Positions 26,502 to 35,419 of a stretch of DNA of 64,000 nt are shown here, in pieces (position 1 is the stretch's first letter; each line of letters begins with the position of its first letter). The notes below the pieces were generated by a model, which made no database searches, had not been told where the DNA came from, and worked only from the letters and a program-made list of their open reading frames with translations. Both the position numbers and the translations under genes were made by a program. The stretch spans positions 132,313 to 196,312 of the forward strand of contig JAUXZS010000016.1 in assembly GCA_030692515.1 (NCBI GenBank), given 5' to 3'. This DNA is from Bacteroidota bacterium. Lineage in GTDB: Bacteria > Bacteroidota > Bacteroidia > B-17B0 > Aurantibacillaceae.

Positions 26502-28573
26502 AAATGAAAAAAAATTTACTACTAGCATCCCTTTTGATTTTAACATCATCTTTAGTTTCACAAATACTATTTAGTAACAGTTTCGGAAACTTAAACTTAC
26601 AATCCTATACTACCACTTCAAGCGCCGTGGAATACACTACCGCCCCAACAATTTTTAGCATTATTAACGATGGTTTTAAGAACAACATTGGTTCAACAAC
26701 CAATCCCAACAAACCTTTTAATGTTCCAGCGCTTAAAAGTGAAGGTTGGGCAGTTGTATATAACGCCTTAGAGAATGATACATTTTTAGTGAGTACAAGT
26801 TGGCTAGACACTTTAGTTACAACTAACAGATGGATTATTACTCCTCCAATATCCAACATTGCGGCAAATACCGTTTTAACTTGGTTAGCAAAAAGTCCAG
26901 ATGCAAATTTTCCAGAAAGTTACGAGGTATATGGAACTAATAAAACAGGAACATTAGTTGCTCAAGATTTTGCAATTGGTGATTTATTATTTTCAACTAC
27001 ATCAGAAAATAATTCTTGGAAAAGACGTTCTGTAAATCTTAGTAGTTTTGCGGGACAAACTTTACGTTTTGCTTTCAGAAATAATTCCAATAACAAATAT
27101 CAAATTTGGATTGATGATATTGAAGTAATTACATTAACAAATAATATCGATGGTGAATTAACTTCCATTGAAACACCAAAATATATTCTTACCAATTCAA
27201 CACAAACAATTAGTACAACTATTACTAACTTAAGCGCTACAGTAATAAATTCGGTTACGTTAAATTACCAAGTTGGTAATTCAATTATTCAAACCGAAGC
27301 AATTACGCTTTCAAGTCCGTTAGCTTATAAACAATCCGTAAGCACCACTTTTGGATTACCTTATACAATTACAACTGCAGGAAATTATAAATTAAAAACT
27401 TGGTTAAGCAAGGTAAATTCTACTTTAGATCAAAATCAATTAAACGATACTTCATTCATATACATTACGGCGCAAAGCACTGCGCCTAGAAAATCGGTTT
27501 TAGTTGAGCAATTTGTAAATGCTTTTGATGGAGAATGTCCGGATGCGCAGGAAAAAATGTTAACGCGTCAAAACGATTCAGTAATTGTTGTAAATATTCA
27601 TGATTTAGATTCCTTAAAAGAAGCTAACTCAATAGGACTATTATCCGCTTACAAAAAAAATTCTGCAACAGCGATGTTCGATAGAACTTATTACTCAAAT
27701 CCAGGCGCCATTGCGGCATCTAGACCTTACTACGATAGCTTAATTTACAAACAATTACGTAAAATATCTCCAGCAAGTATAAGTATCATTAACAAAAGTT
27801 ATAACTCAACAACAAAACAATTATCTTTTACTGTAAAGGCAGATTTTATTGGAGATGTAAAAGGAGATTTGCGTTTAAATGCTTACTTAACTGAAAATAA
27901 CGTTCATGGCTCGTCTTATGACGTTTCTTTAAATGGCTATAACCAGTTAAATAATTTTTATAATGTACCATGGTCACCTTATTATCAAATGGGTTATTAT
28001 TCTTCTACCTATTCAACTTATGTTTTAAATGCTTTTCAATTTAAACATCAAAACACATTGGTGCATTCATTTGATGGCTCTTTTGGAAATGCCGGCGTAA
28101 TTCCTACCACCGGAGGAACACAAGGTCAATCTTATCAAAAAACATTTACCTTAACCGTGCCAACCCCGACAAATGCAATTAATAAATACAATTCGGATAA
28201 TTTATATATCGTAGGTTTTTTAGCAGAGTATAACACAAACCTTTACAATAGAAATATATTAAATGTAGTAAAAGAAAAAATTACCTCGAATAGTGAAACA
28301 GTTGGTGTAAAAGAAATTGAAGGGAAGACTCAACTGTCTGTTTATCCCAACCCATCTAGCGGGAAAATTTATCTAACTAGTCCAAATGAAATAAACACAT
28401 ACGAAATTAAAGTGGTTGATTTAATGGGAAGAATAGTATTAATTGAAAACCTTATTCAAGTGGGGAATCCTAGCGTGCTGGATGTTTCAAGTCTAACTAA
28501 CGGCATTTATTTTCTCCAAATTAGCTCAGTACAGGGCAGTTTTGTTGAAAAAATAGTGATTCAAAAAAACTAG
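26498..28573 (+). CDS. Secreted Omp28-like protein with type IX sorting domain
   Basis: A 691-residue extracellular protein. A signal peptide (KKNLLLASLLILTSSLVSQ) precedes a choice-of-anchor J beta-sandwich at about residues 40-210 (WIITPPISN; FRNNSNNKYQIWIDDIEV). Around 330 begins an Omp28-related segment (RKSVLVEQFVNAFDGECP). The last 75 residues are a type A type IX C-terminal domain, with YPNPSSGKIYL, VVDLMGRIV and a final KIVIQKN. It is therefore exported by SprA, encoded 10 kb away, and either released or anchored on A-type LPS. It is the last gene of the TMTC-like/cupin operon. Its start could be ATG 26498 or 26504. Confidence 0.88.
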   Translation: MKMKKNLLLASLLILTSSLVSQILFSNSFGNLNLQSYTTTSSAVEYTTAPTIFSIINDGFKNNIGSTTNPNKPFNVPALKSEGWAVVYNALENDTFLVSTSWLDTLVTTNRWIITPPISNIAANTVLTWLAKSPDANFPESYEVYGTNKTGTLVAQDFAIGDLLFSTTSENNSWKRRSVNLSSFAGQTLRFAFRNNSNNKYQIWIDDIEVITLTNNIDGELTSIETPKYILTNSTQTISTTITNLSATVINSVTLNYQVGNSIIQTEAITLSSPLAYKQSVSTTFGLPYTITTAGNYKLKTWLSKVNSTLDQNQLNDTSFIYITAQSTAPRKSVLVEQFVNAFDGECPDAQEKMLTRQNDSVIVVNIHDLDSLKEANSIGLLSAYKKNSATAMFDRTYYSNPGAIAASRPYYDSLIYKQLRKISPASISIINKSYNSTTKQLSFTVKADFIGDVKGDLRLNAYLTENNVHGSSYDVSLNGYNQLNNFYNVPWSPYYQMGYYSSTYSTYVLNAFQFKHQNTLVHSFDGSFGNAGVIPTTGGTQGQSYQKTFTLTVPTPTNAINKYNSDNLYIVGFLAEYNTNLYNRNILNVVKEKITSNSETVGVKEIEGKTQLSVYPNPSSGKIYLTSPNEINTYEIKVVDLMGRIVLIENLIQVGNPSVLDVSSLTNGIYFLQISSVQGSFVEKIVIQKN

Positions 28574-28582
28574 AACGATTTT

Positions 28583-28612
28583 TTGTCATGTTTTAAAAAA
28601 AGCCTATCTTTA
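28583..28612 (+). promoter_or_regulatory. Promoter of tRNA-Leu
   Basis: TTG at 28583-28585, a 19-nt spacer and TATCTTTA at 28605-28612 fit the Bacteroidota consensus with one mismatch. The -7 box ends 12 nt before the mature tRNA 5' end, so little or no leader has to be removed. Confidence 0.6.
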
Positions 28613-28624
28613 CATTCCTAAACT

Positions 28625-28705
28625 GCGGGTGTGGCGTAATGGCAGCCGCACCAGACTTAGGATCTGGCGCTGAAAGGCGTGGGGGTTCGAGTCCCTTCAC
28701 CCGCA
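28625..28705 (+). tRNA. tRNA-Leu (anticodon UAG)
   Basis: An acceptor stem GCGGGTG/CACCCGC encloses a D arm, an anticodon arm CCAGA-CTTAGGA-TCTGG with anticodon TAG, a long variable arm (class II, GCGCTGAAAGGCG) and a T arm GGGGGTTCGAGTCCCTT. The long variable arm and UAG anticodon identify tRNA-Leu for CUN codons. The 3' CCA is not encoded; the base after the stem is A, followed by CAG. Confidence 0.96.
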
Positions 28706-28725
28706 CAGTTAATTTTTAACTACTT

Positions 28726-28752
28726 AAAACCCTGAGATTTTCAGGGTTTTTT
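28726..28752 (+). terminator. Rho-independent terminator after tRNA-Leu
   Basis: AAAACCCTGA (28726-28735), loop GATTT, TCAGGGTTTT (28741-28750): a perfect 10-bp stem with a T-run, 20 nt beyond the tRNA. Confidence 0.88.
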
Positions 28753-28843
28753 GTTTTTAATATTATTTTCTTTCAAAACAAAAAAAGTTAATGACTACTA
28801 GACTCACTTTTCACTTCTCTTTCTTTTTCCTAACTTTAAATTG

Positions 28844-29776
28844 ATGATTTTCAAAAATAAACTGTTTCTGTTTTTTTTGTTTTTACTACTTTCTTTTTAT
28901 AAAGCAAAAAGTCAGAAGCAACAACCTTTTGTTTTAGTTTTAGGAATAGCGCAAGATGGAGGTTATCCGCATTTAGGCTGCGAAAAAAAATGTTGCGACA
29001 TTGCCTGGAAAAATGATTCATTAAAAAAAAATACTGTGTCGCTTGCTTTGGTTGATCCAGAAACAAAAAGTTGGTGGCTGTTTGAAGCCACTCCGGATAT
29101 AAAAGAGCAACTAAATTTATTTAAATCTTTAACAGATGGGGGTTACAATTATTTACCAACTGGTATTTTTATTACGCATGCGCATATTGGTCATTATACT
29201 GGACTTATGCAATTAGGACGAGAAGTGTTGAACAGTGCTGAAGTTCCAGTTTATACTCTTCCAAAAATGAAATTATTTTTAGAAACCAATGGTCCGTGGA
29301 GTCAACTAGTAAGTCTTAAAAACATCCAGCTCTTCAATTTAAGCCAAGATTCTATTTTAAAATTAAATTCTCAAATTTCAATTATAACTTTTACTGTTCC
29401 GCATCGCGATGAGTTTTCTGAAACTGCAGGTTTTAAAATAATAACATCTTCTAAAAAATATCTTTTCATTCCGGACATTGATAAATGGCAAAAGTGGGAT
29501 AAAAATATTATTAAAGAAGTAGAAAAAGTGGATGTAGCTTTTTTAGACGCCACGTTTAACGACTTAAGCGAACTAAAAAACAGAAAGATTGACGAGGTGC
29601 CACACCCTTTTATTTCTGAAACAATTGACCTTTTCAAAAACACAGATACTAAAATAAAATCAAAATTATATTTCATTCATTTCAATCATACAAATCCAAT
29701 GCTTTGGGATACATTATCACAACAGACTATCCAGAAAAAAGGATATAAACTTTCGAAACAAGGCGAGAAATTATAA
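28844..29776 (+). CDS. Secreted PqqB-like metallo-beta-lactamase-fold hydrolase
   Basis: A 310-residue protein with a cleavable signal peptide (LFLFFLFLLLSFYKAKSQ). LVLGIAQDGGYPHLGC and the nearby CCDIAW resemble the start of PqqB, and THAHIGHYTGL supplies the HxHxxH metal motif of the MBL fold; PHRDEF and FLDATF are further conserved metal-site segments. PqqB itself is a hydroxylase in pyrroloquinoline quinone synthesis, but no other pqq gene is here and PqqB is not normally exported, so this is more likely a periplasmic relative. ATG 28844 is used rather than TTG 28841. Its stop codon directly abuts the GTG of uvrC. Confidence 0.78.
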   Translation: MIFKNKLFLFFLFLLLSFYKAKSQKQQPFVLVLGIAQDGGYPHLGCEKKCCDIAWKNDSLKKNTVSLALVDPETKSWWLFEATPDIKEQLNLFKSLTDGGYNYLPTGIFITHAHIGHYTGLMQLGREVLNSAEVPVYTLPKMKLFLETNGPWSQLVSLKNIQLFNLSQDSILKLNSQISIITFTVPHRDEFSETAGFKIITSSKKYLFIPDIDKWQKWDKNIIKEVEKVDVAFLDATFNDLSELKNRKIDEVPHPFISETIDLFKNTDTKIKSKLYFIHFNHTNPMLWDTLSQQTIQKKGYKLSKQGEKL

Positions 29777-31600
29777 GTGCTAGAAAATTATTCGGAACAT
29801 ATTCAATCATTGATAAAAACACTTCCTGATTTACCTGGAGTATATCAATACTATGACGAAAATGAACTTCTTTTATATGTTGGTAAAGCCAAAAACTTAA
29901 AAAAAAGAGTGTCATCCTATTTTGCAAAAGAGCACGATAGCGCCAGATTACGCTTAATGGTAAAAAAAATAGTTGATATTAAAACCATTAAAGTAAACTC
30001 TGAACTAGACGCTTTATTATTAGAAAATAACTTAATAAAAAATCTTAAACCTAAATACAATATTAATTTACGAGATGATAAAACCTATCCGTGGATTATC
30101 TTAAAAAAAGAACGCTTCCCTAGATTATTTTATACTCGCCGGCAAGTAAAAGATGGCAGCGAATATTTTGGGCCATATGCCTCAGTTAAAGTTATGCATA
30201 CTTTATTAGATCTTATTCGGCAAACATATCCTTTAAGAACCTGCACGTATGATTTAAGTAAAGAAAATATTGAAAAAGGAAAGTTTCGACCTTGTTTAGA
30301 ATTTCACATTGGCAAATGTAAAGCGCCGTGCGTTGACAAACAAAGTGAAGGAGAATACAATCAAAATATTAATGAAATAAGACAAATTATTAAGGGTGAT
30401 ATTAATTTTGCCTTGCGCGATTTAAAAGAAAAAATGCAAGCTGCATCTGAAAACTATGATTACGAGAAGGCTGAACTCTTAAAAAATAAAATTGAAACAT
30501 TAAGTAATTACCAAAGTAAATCTACAATAGTTCATCCTTCAATTACTAACACCGACGTTATTAATATTATAAGTGATGAAAAAAACGCTTACGTTCACTA
30601 TTTCAAAATAATAAACGGGGCAATAATTCACGCTCAAACTATTGAAATTAAAAAGAAAATAGATGAAAGCGATGAAGACCTTTTGTTATTTGCAATCATA
30701 GAATTCAGAAACAGATTTAATAGCAGCAGTAAAGAAATTTTAGTGCCTTTTATTCCGGAAATAAAATTACCTGAATGTGAATATATTATTCCAAAAATTG
30801 GCGATAAAAAACAATTGCTAGAATTATGTTTAAGAAATGCTACTGCCTATAAAATTGAAAGGGAAAATCAAATAGCGTTAACCGACCCCGATAGGCATAC
30901 AGAAAGAATCATGAATCAAATGATGAAAGATTTAAGGATGAAAGAACAGCCGCGTCGCATTGAAGGTTTTGATAACAGCAATATACAGGGAGAATATGCA
31001 GTAAGTGCAATGCCCGTTTTTATTGATGGGAAGCCTGCGAAAAAAGAATACCGTCATTTTAATGTAAAAACTGTTGTTGGCGCAAATGATTTTGCAACCA
31101 TGGAAGAAATTATTTTCAGGCGTTACTCTCGCGTGATAGAAGAAAATTTACCCATGCCACAATTAATTGTGATTGATGGTGGTAAAGGGCAATTGAGTGC
31201 TGCTTACGAAAGTTTAAAAAAATTAAAATTAATTGGGAAAGTTGCAATTATTGGTATTGCAAAACGCTTAGAAGAAATATATTTTCCTGGAGATTCGTTG
31301 CCATTATATTTAGATAAACGAAGTGAGACCTTAAAAATAATACAACAAATACGTGATGAAGCACATCGCTTTGGTATTACACATCATAGAAATAAACGCA
31401 GCAGAGAAACTTTTAAAACCGAACTTAATGATGTAAAAGGAATTAGTGATAAAACTGCTGAAACCTTGCTAATCGAACTTAAAAGTGTAAAAAATATAAA
31501 GGAAGCTAGCATGGAGGAATTAGAAAAGTATATTGGAAAATCAAAAGCAAAATTAGTTTTTGATTACTTCAACAAAATTGAAGAAAAACCAATTAATTAA
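29777..31600 (+). CDS. uvrC: Excinuclease ABC subunit C
   Basis: A 607-residue UvrC, the nuclease that cuts on both sides of DNA damage marked by UvrAB. The N-terminal GIY-YIG domain (LPGVYQYYDENELLLYVGKAKNL), a UVR segment for UvrB contact (ASENYDYEKAELLKNKIETL), the RNase H-like C-terminal nuclease (IEGFDNSNIQGEYAV; LIVIDGGKGQLSAA) and a terminal helix-hairpin-helix (VKGISDKTAETLL) are all present. The start is GTG 29777, immediately after the upstream TAA, so translation is probably coupled. Length is standard. Confidence 0.96.
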   Translation: MLENYSEHIQSLIKTLPDLPGVYQYYDENELLLYVGKAKNLKKRVSSYFAKEHDSARLRLMVKKIVDIKTIKVNSELDALLLENNLIKNLKPKYNINLRDDKTYPWIILKKERFPRLFYTRRQVKDGSEYFGPYASVKVMHTLLDLIRQTYPLRTCTYDLSKENIEKGKFRPCLEFHIGKCKAPCVDKQSEGEYNQNINEIRQIIKGDINFALRDLKEKMQAASENYDYEKAELLKNKIETLSNYQSKSTIVHPSITNTDVINIISDEKNAYVHYFKIINGAIIHAQTIEIKKKIDESDEDLLLFAIIEFRNRFNSSSKEILVPFIPEIKLPECEYIIPKIGDKKQLLELCLRNATAYKIERENQIALTDPDRHTERIMNQMMKDLRMKEQPRRIEGFDNSNIQGEYAVSAMPVFIDGKPAKKEYRHFNVKTVVGANDFATMEEIIFRRYSRVIEENLPMPQLIVIDGGKGQLSAAYESLKKLKLIGKVAIIGIAKRLEEIYFPGDSLPLYLDKRSETLKIIQQIRDEAHRFGITHHRNKRSRETFKTELNDVKGISDKTAETLLIELKSVKNIKEASMEELEKYIGKSKAKLVFDYFNKIEEKPIN

Positions 31601-31615
31601 GCCTAATTTTAAAAA

Positions 31616-32707
31616 ATGAAACGCCTGTTTTTAATACTAACTTTATTTAATTTATTTTATGCTTCAGCACAAAATAACGTGCGCATTTTTTCCGGCCAAG
31701 GAGAGCTATTCACTGTGAGCGTGTTTGACTCTATTCAAAATAAAATTCCTCAAACGAGCGTGCTAATAACTTCTATTTATGAAGATACATTACAAATAAA
31801 ACTTGAATTTGAAAACAAAACAAAATTTGAAACAACTCTATTTATATATGACAAAGGAAAGCCAACCACTAATAAAGAGTTTAATTATAAAATAACTAGA
31901 GAAGGAAGTAAAGTAAAATTAAGTTATGTTGGCTATTACGATATTAAAAAATTACCTAATCCTTTAGTGCCCGAAAAACCAATAATTGACACAACCACAA
32001 AATACAAAAATACCCGTCTTGGTCATTTTTGCGAATTAAAAGATGGTAAGCCAATTTATTTTAATAATATTCCTAAAGATGAGATTTGTAAAACTGGAAT
32101 GGTAGCTGAATACCTAAACTATACAAATTTATTAATGGTAAAAGCGCAAGTTGTAGATGATAAGTTTATTGTAGCGGAAAATGTATGCAGAAATAATTGT
32201 TTAACAGTATCACAATTAAATTTTATTTTAAACTATATAGATTTTGAGTTAGATAAACTCAAATTAATTAAGTTAGCTTATTTTAATTTGGTAGATATTG
32301 CAAATAAAAAAGATCTCGAAAAATCTTTTAGGTTCGAATCTTCAGTGACTGAGTTAAACAGTTTTTTAAAAACCGCCCCAGATTCAAAAATTAAATCAAG
32401 CACTATTTGCAAAAACGCTTCTTCTCAAGAAGAAATAAAAGCTCTTGCAAATAAGCTAGGGGCCTATGAAAACGATTCTCAAAAATTTGACGTCTTCAAA
32501 AAATCTTATGGTGAATATTGTTATACCAAGGATCAAGTCGTTACAATTTTAACCTTGTTTATTCATGACCGTGAAAAATTTGACGCGGCAAAGCTGCTTT
32601 ATTTTAGATGTATAGAAAAAGGCAGTTTTTTAGAAATATCCGAAGTATTTTCTTATAATGAAACAATTAGTGGGCTAAAAGATTTTGTTGCCAAACAAAA
32701 AGGATAA
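31616..32707 (+). CDS. Secreted DUF4476 protein
   Basis: A 363-residue protein with signal peptide (LFLILTLFNLFYASAQ). The first half is beta-rich and not recognised, with a short Pro-rich linker (NPLVPEKPIIDTTTK). The second half contains two helical DUF4476-like units, at about 190-255 and 265-360. The first includes LNFILNYIDFELDKLKLIKLAYFNL and the second YCYTKDQVVTILTLFIHDREKFDAAKLLYF. Each has the F-x-x-D-K/R-(x)n-K-L-x-Y-F pattern. The family is Bacteroidota-specific with no assigned function. It lies 15 nt after uvrC and could share its transcript. Confidence 0.75.
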   Translation: MKRLFLILTLFNLFYASAQNNVRIFSGQGELFTVSVFDSIQNKIPQTSVLITSIYEDTLQIKLEFENKTKFETTLFIYDKGKPTTNKEFNYKITREGSKVKLSYVGYYDIKKLPNPLVPEKPIIDTTTKYKNTRLGHFCELKDGKPIYFNNIPKDEICKTGMVAEYLNYTNLLMVKAQVVDDKFIVAENVCRNNCLTVSQLNFILNYIDFELDKLKLIKLAYFNLVDIANKKDLEKSFRFESSVTELNSFLKTAPDSKIKSSTICKNASSQEEIKALANKLGAYENDSQKFDVFKKSYGEYCYTKDQVVTILTLFIHDREKFDAAKLLYFRCIEKGSFLEISEVFSYNETISGLKDFVAKQKG

Positions 32708-32755
32708 GAATAGCCCTTTAGCCTATTAAATAAGGTGTTTTATCTACTAAATAAC

Positions 32756-32786
32756 TTGGCTATATGATGGTCTTTTTTTATATTTA
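32756..32786 (+). promoter_or_regulatory. Promoter of the polysaccharide locus
   Basis: TTG at 32756-32758, a 20-nt spacer and TATATTTA at 32779-32786 fit the -33/-7 consensus with one mismatch. The -7 box ends 5 nt before the TTG start of the ABC ATPase gene, implying a nearly leaderless mRNA for the long plus-strand run to 43.3 kb. Confidence 0.5.
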
Positions 32787-32791
32787 CGATA

Positions 32792-33994
32792 TTGAAGCCC
32801 ATTTTAGAAATAAAAGAAATTAGCAAAAAATTCCAAATTCAAGGCAATACTAAACCTTATTTGAGTTTACGTGAAAATTTATTTTCGTTTATAAAGCCAG
32901 GTCAAAAAAAAGAAGAGTTTTGGGCATTAAATAATGTTAGCTTTAATGTTGAACAAGGAGATACTGTTGGAATAATTGGAAAAAACGGCGCTGGAAAATC
33001 TACCCTATTAAAAATACTTTCAAAAATTACGCCTCCTACTTCGGGTAAAATAATTTGCCGGGGTAGAATTGCCAGTTTATTAGAGGTTGGCACAGGCTTT
33101 CATCCAGAACTTAGCGGACGTGAAAATATTTTCATGAACGGTTCTATTTTAGGAATGCGTAAGACAGAGATTTTAAAAAACTTTGATGCCATAGTTGATT
33201 TTTCTGGGGTTGAAAAATTTATTGATACTCCATTAAAACATTATAGCAGTGGAATGCAATTGCGATTAGCTTTTGCTGTGGCGGCTTTTTTAGAAAATGA
33301 AATCTTAATTATCGATGAAGTATTAGCCGTTGGTGATGCAGAGTTTCAAAAAAAATGTCTTGGTAAAATGGGAGACATTAGTAAAAGTGGTAGAACTATT
33401 TTATTTGTGAGTCATAATATAAATGCTGTTAAAAGCTTATGCAATAAAGGCATATTGCTTGAGCACGGCAAATTGATTTGTAAGGATACTTCTAAAATAG
33501 TAGTCGAAAAATATTTAAATCAGGAAATGGCTATTGCCAATAAATATATTGCCCCGAAAGAATTAAGTATCGGAGCATTTGTAAATAGCATCAGTATAAA
33601 AAATCATGAGGGAAATTCCTTAAACTTTTTACCAATTTCTAATGATTGGAAAGTTGAAATTGAAATTACTGTAAACGAAAATATTCCTCATTTTATTATC
33701 GCAGCCGGTTTTACCAATAATGAAAACATTCCTATTAGAACAACTTGGACAAAACCAATAAACATAAAACCAGGGAAATACCTTATTGTTTTTAATGAAG
33801 ACAAAATATATTTAGGCGCCGGTATTTACAACTTGCATGTTGGACTCTCTTCCCGTGAGCAGGTTATTCAATATCTTGAAAATATTTTAAATGTTGAATT
33901 TGATACATATGTAAACAAAGAAATATCCTTACGGTCTGACTCTGGCGTAATATTAAACCAAATGAATTATACATTAAACGAAATCATTCAATAA
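32792..33994 (+). CDS. Polysaccharide ABC exporter ATPase with C-terminal sugar-binding domain (Wzt-like)
   Basis: A 400-residue Wzt-type protein. The ATPase half has Walker A GKNGAGKST (residues 63-71), signature YSSGMQ (151-156) and Walker B ILIIDEVLAVGD. Residues from about 255 to 395 form a beta-rich domain, which in Wzt of E. coli O8/O9a binds the chain-terminating group of the O-polysaccharide before export. The start is TTG 32792, fixed by alignment to the family opening. The partner permease Wzm, normally adjacent, is not in the window. It heads a set of methyltransferase and glycosyltransferase genes that run in the same direction with short or overlapping junctions. Confidence 0.88.
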   Translation: MKPILEIKEISKKFQIQGNTKPYLSLRENLFSFIKPGQKKEEFWALNNVSFNVEQGDTVGIIGKNGAGKSTLLKILSKITPPTSGKIICRGRIASLLEVGTGFHPELSGRENIFMNGSILGMRKTEILKNFDAIVDFSGVEKFIDTPLKHYSSGMQLRLAFAVAAFLENEILIIDEVLAVGDAEFQKKCLGKMGDISKSGRTILFVSHNINAVKSLCNKGILLEHGKLICKDTSKIVVEKYLNQEMAIANKYIAPKELSIGAFVNSISIKNHEGNSLNFLPISNDWKVEIEITVNENIPHFIIAAGFTNNENIPIRTTWTKPINIKPGKYLIVFNEDKIYLGAGIYNLHVGLSSREQVIQYLENILNVEFDTYVNKEISLRSDSGVILNQMNYTLNEIIQ

Positions 33995-34017
33995 TTTTTT
34001 CAAGCACCTCTGTACCT

Positions 34018-34668
34018 ATGGGCTATATATATTCAGGCATTCCTAAAGAATTAATTTTAAAGTTAAAACAAGAAAGTGGTTACGAAAACCTTGTAGAAAC
34101 GGGAACGTTTACAGGCAATACAATTATTTGGGCGGCATCAGTTTTTAAAAACTGTTTTACCATAGAAATTAATAAGTCTCTTAGCGATTTAGCTTCTCAA
34201 CGAAGTGATTGTCCAAAAAATATTCAATTCATTGTCGGCGATAGTAAAACAGAATTAAAAAAATTAGTTCCTACTCTTTCTGATAAAACAATATTTTGGC
34301 TAGATGGTCATTATTCAGGCGAGGGTACTGGCGGCGTTGATAACGAATGTCCAGTTATGGATGAGCTAGACGCTATAAAAATTCTTCCTAACAGCCTTAT
34401 TCTAATAGATGACGCAAGATTTTTTTTAGGGCCTCCTCCATTGGGTCATAGGGCAAAAGACTGGCCAGGACTAGATGAAATTATTTTGAAATTAAAAACA
34501 AATTTTCCTAATCATTATTCTTCATTAGTTGACGACACCATCATTTCTGTTCCTCAACAATATAAATTTGTTTTAGATAATGATTGGCAAAAGAATTTTT
34601 ACATACGATACCCAAAACAAAAACAATCGAAAACACTTCTTAGCTCTATAAAAAAATTATTTTCTTAA
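34018..34668 (+). CDS. Class I SAM-dependent methyltransferase-like protein
   Basis: A 216-residue protein. ENLVETGTFTGNTIIWAA resembles the glycine-rich SAM motif, FTIEINKSLSDLA the acidic motif II, and FWLDGHYSGEGTGG with LILIDDARFF the later acidic metal-like motifs seen in sugar O-methyltransferases of the TylF/macrocin type. The substrate is unknown; position right after the Wzt-like ATPase suggests a glycan. The next gene starts at the base after its stop codon. Confidence 0.68.
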   Translation: MGYIYSGIPKELILKLKQESGYENLVETGTFTGNTIIWAASVFKNCFTIEINKSLSDLASQRSDCPKNIQFIVGDSKTELKKLVPTLSDKTIFWLDGHYSGEGTGGVDNECPVMDELDAIKILPNSLILIDDARFFLGPPPLGHRAKDWPGLDEIILKLKTNFPNHYSSLVDDTIISVPQQYKFVLDNDWQKNFYIRYPKQKQSKTLLSSIKKLFS

Positions 34669-35415
34669 ATGCTCATTCAGTTATTACAATATTTGCTATA
34701 CAAGAAATCGGCTAAAAAAATTTGGCCCGATTTTAAAAAATTTATTGCCTTAGAATCTAGAGCAACAAAACGTTTTTCAATTTCAAAAAACAACTTTAGA
34801 CCACAATTAGAAGAAAACAGCTCCACAACAAACTTCGATCGCCATTATACCTATCATCCCGCCTGGGCTGCAAGAATTTTAAAGGAAATTAATCCTACAG
34901 CTCACATCGACATATCATCAACAGTAAATTTTTCTACAATTGTTTCTGCCTTTATTCCAATCAGCTTTTATGATTACCGTCCTGCTGAAATTGTACTACC
35001 TAATTTATCATGTGATTTTCAGGACCTTTGCAAATTAACTTTTGAAGATAATTCCATTGAGTCATTATCATGCATGCATACAGTTGAACATGTTGGATTA
35101 GGAAGGTATGGCGATGCATTAAATTATGATGGCGATCTAATTGCCATGAAAGAATTATCGCGTGTTCTAAAAGCAAATGGAAACTTATTATTTGTAGTTC
35201 CGATTGGAAGTGAATCTAAAATCTATTTTAACGCTCACAGAGTTTACACTAAAAATCAAATTGAAAAAACCATGTTTGATTTTGGATTAAGTTTAAAAGA
35301 ATTTACTCTGATACCAGAATTAGGAAAAGATGGGGGTCTTGTAAAATCTCCATCTGAACAATTATTAAACAAACAAACCTACGCTTGTGGTTGTTTTTGG
35401 TTTACAAAAAAATAA
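34669..35415 (+). CDS. DUF268 family protein, methyltransferase-like
   Basis: A 248-residue protein. TVEHVGLGRYGDALNYDGDL is the hallmark of DUF268, a family with a class I methyltransferase-like fold found in polysaccharide clusters; KELSRVLKANGNLLFVVPIG is the usual strand after the acidic motif. The glycine-rich SAM motif is poor (HIDISSTVNFSTIVSA in its place), so SAM binding may be altered. It abuts the genes on both sides. Substrate unknown. Confidence 0.75.
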   Translation: MLIQLLQYLLYKKSAKKIWPDFKKFIALESRATKRFSISKNNFRPQLEENSSTTNFDRHYTYHPAWAARILKEINPTAHIDISSTVNFSTIVSAFIPISFYDYRPAEIVLPNLSCDFQDLCKLTFEDNSIESLSCMHTVEHVGLGRYGDALNYDGDLIAMKELSRVLKANGNLLFVVPIGSESKIYFNAHRVYTKNQIEKTMFDFGLSLKEFTLIPELGKDGGLVKSPSEQLLNKQTYACGCFWFTKK

Positions 35416-35419
35416 AAAC

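Noticed and set aside
26605-26859. 84-aa minus-strand ORF, and similar antisense ORFs at 24758, 29371 and 56047
   Set aside because: All lie fully inside well-supported genes on the opposite strand and have no family features of their own.
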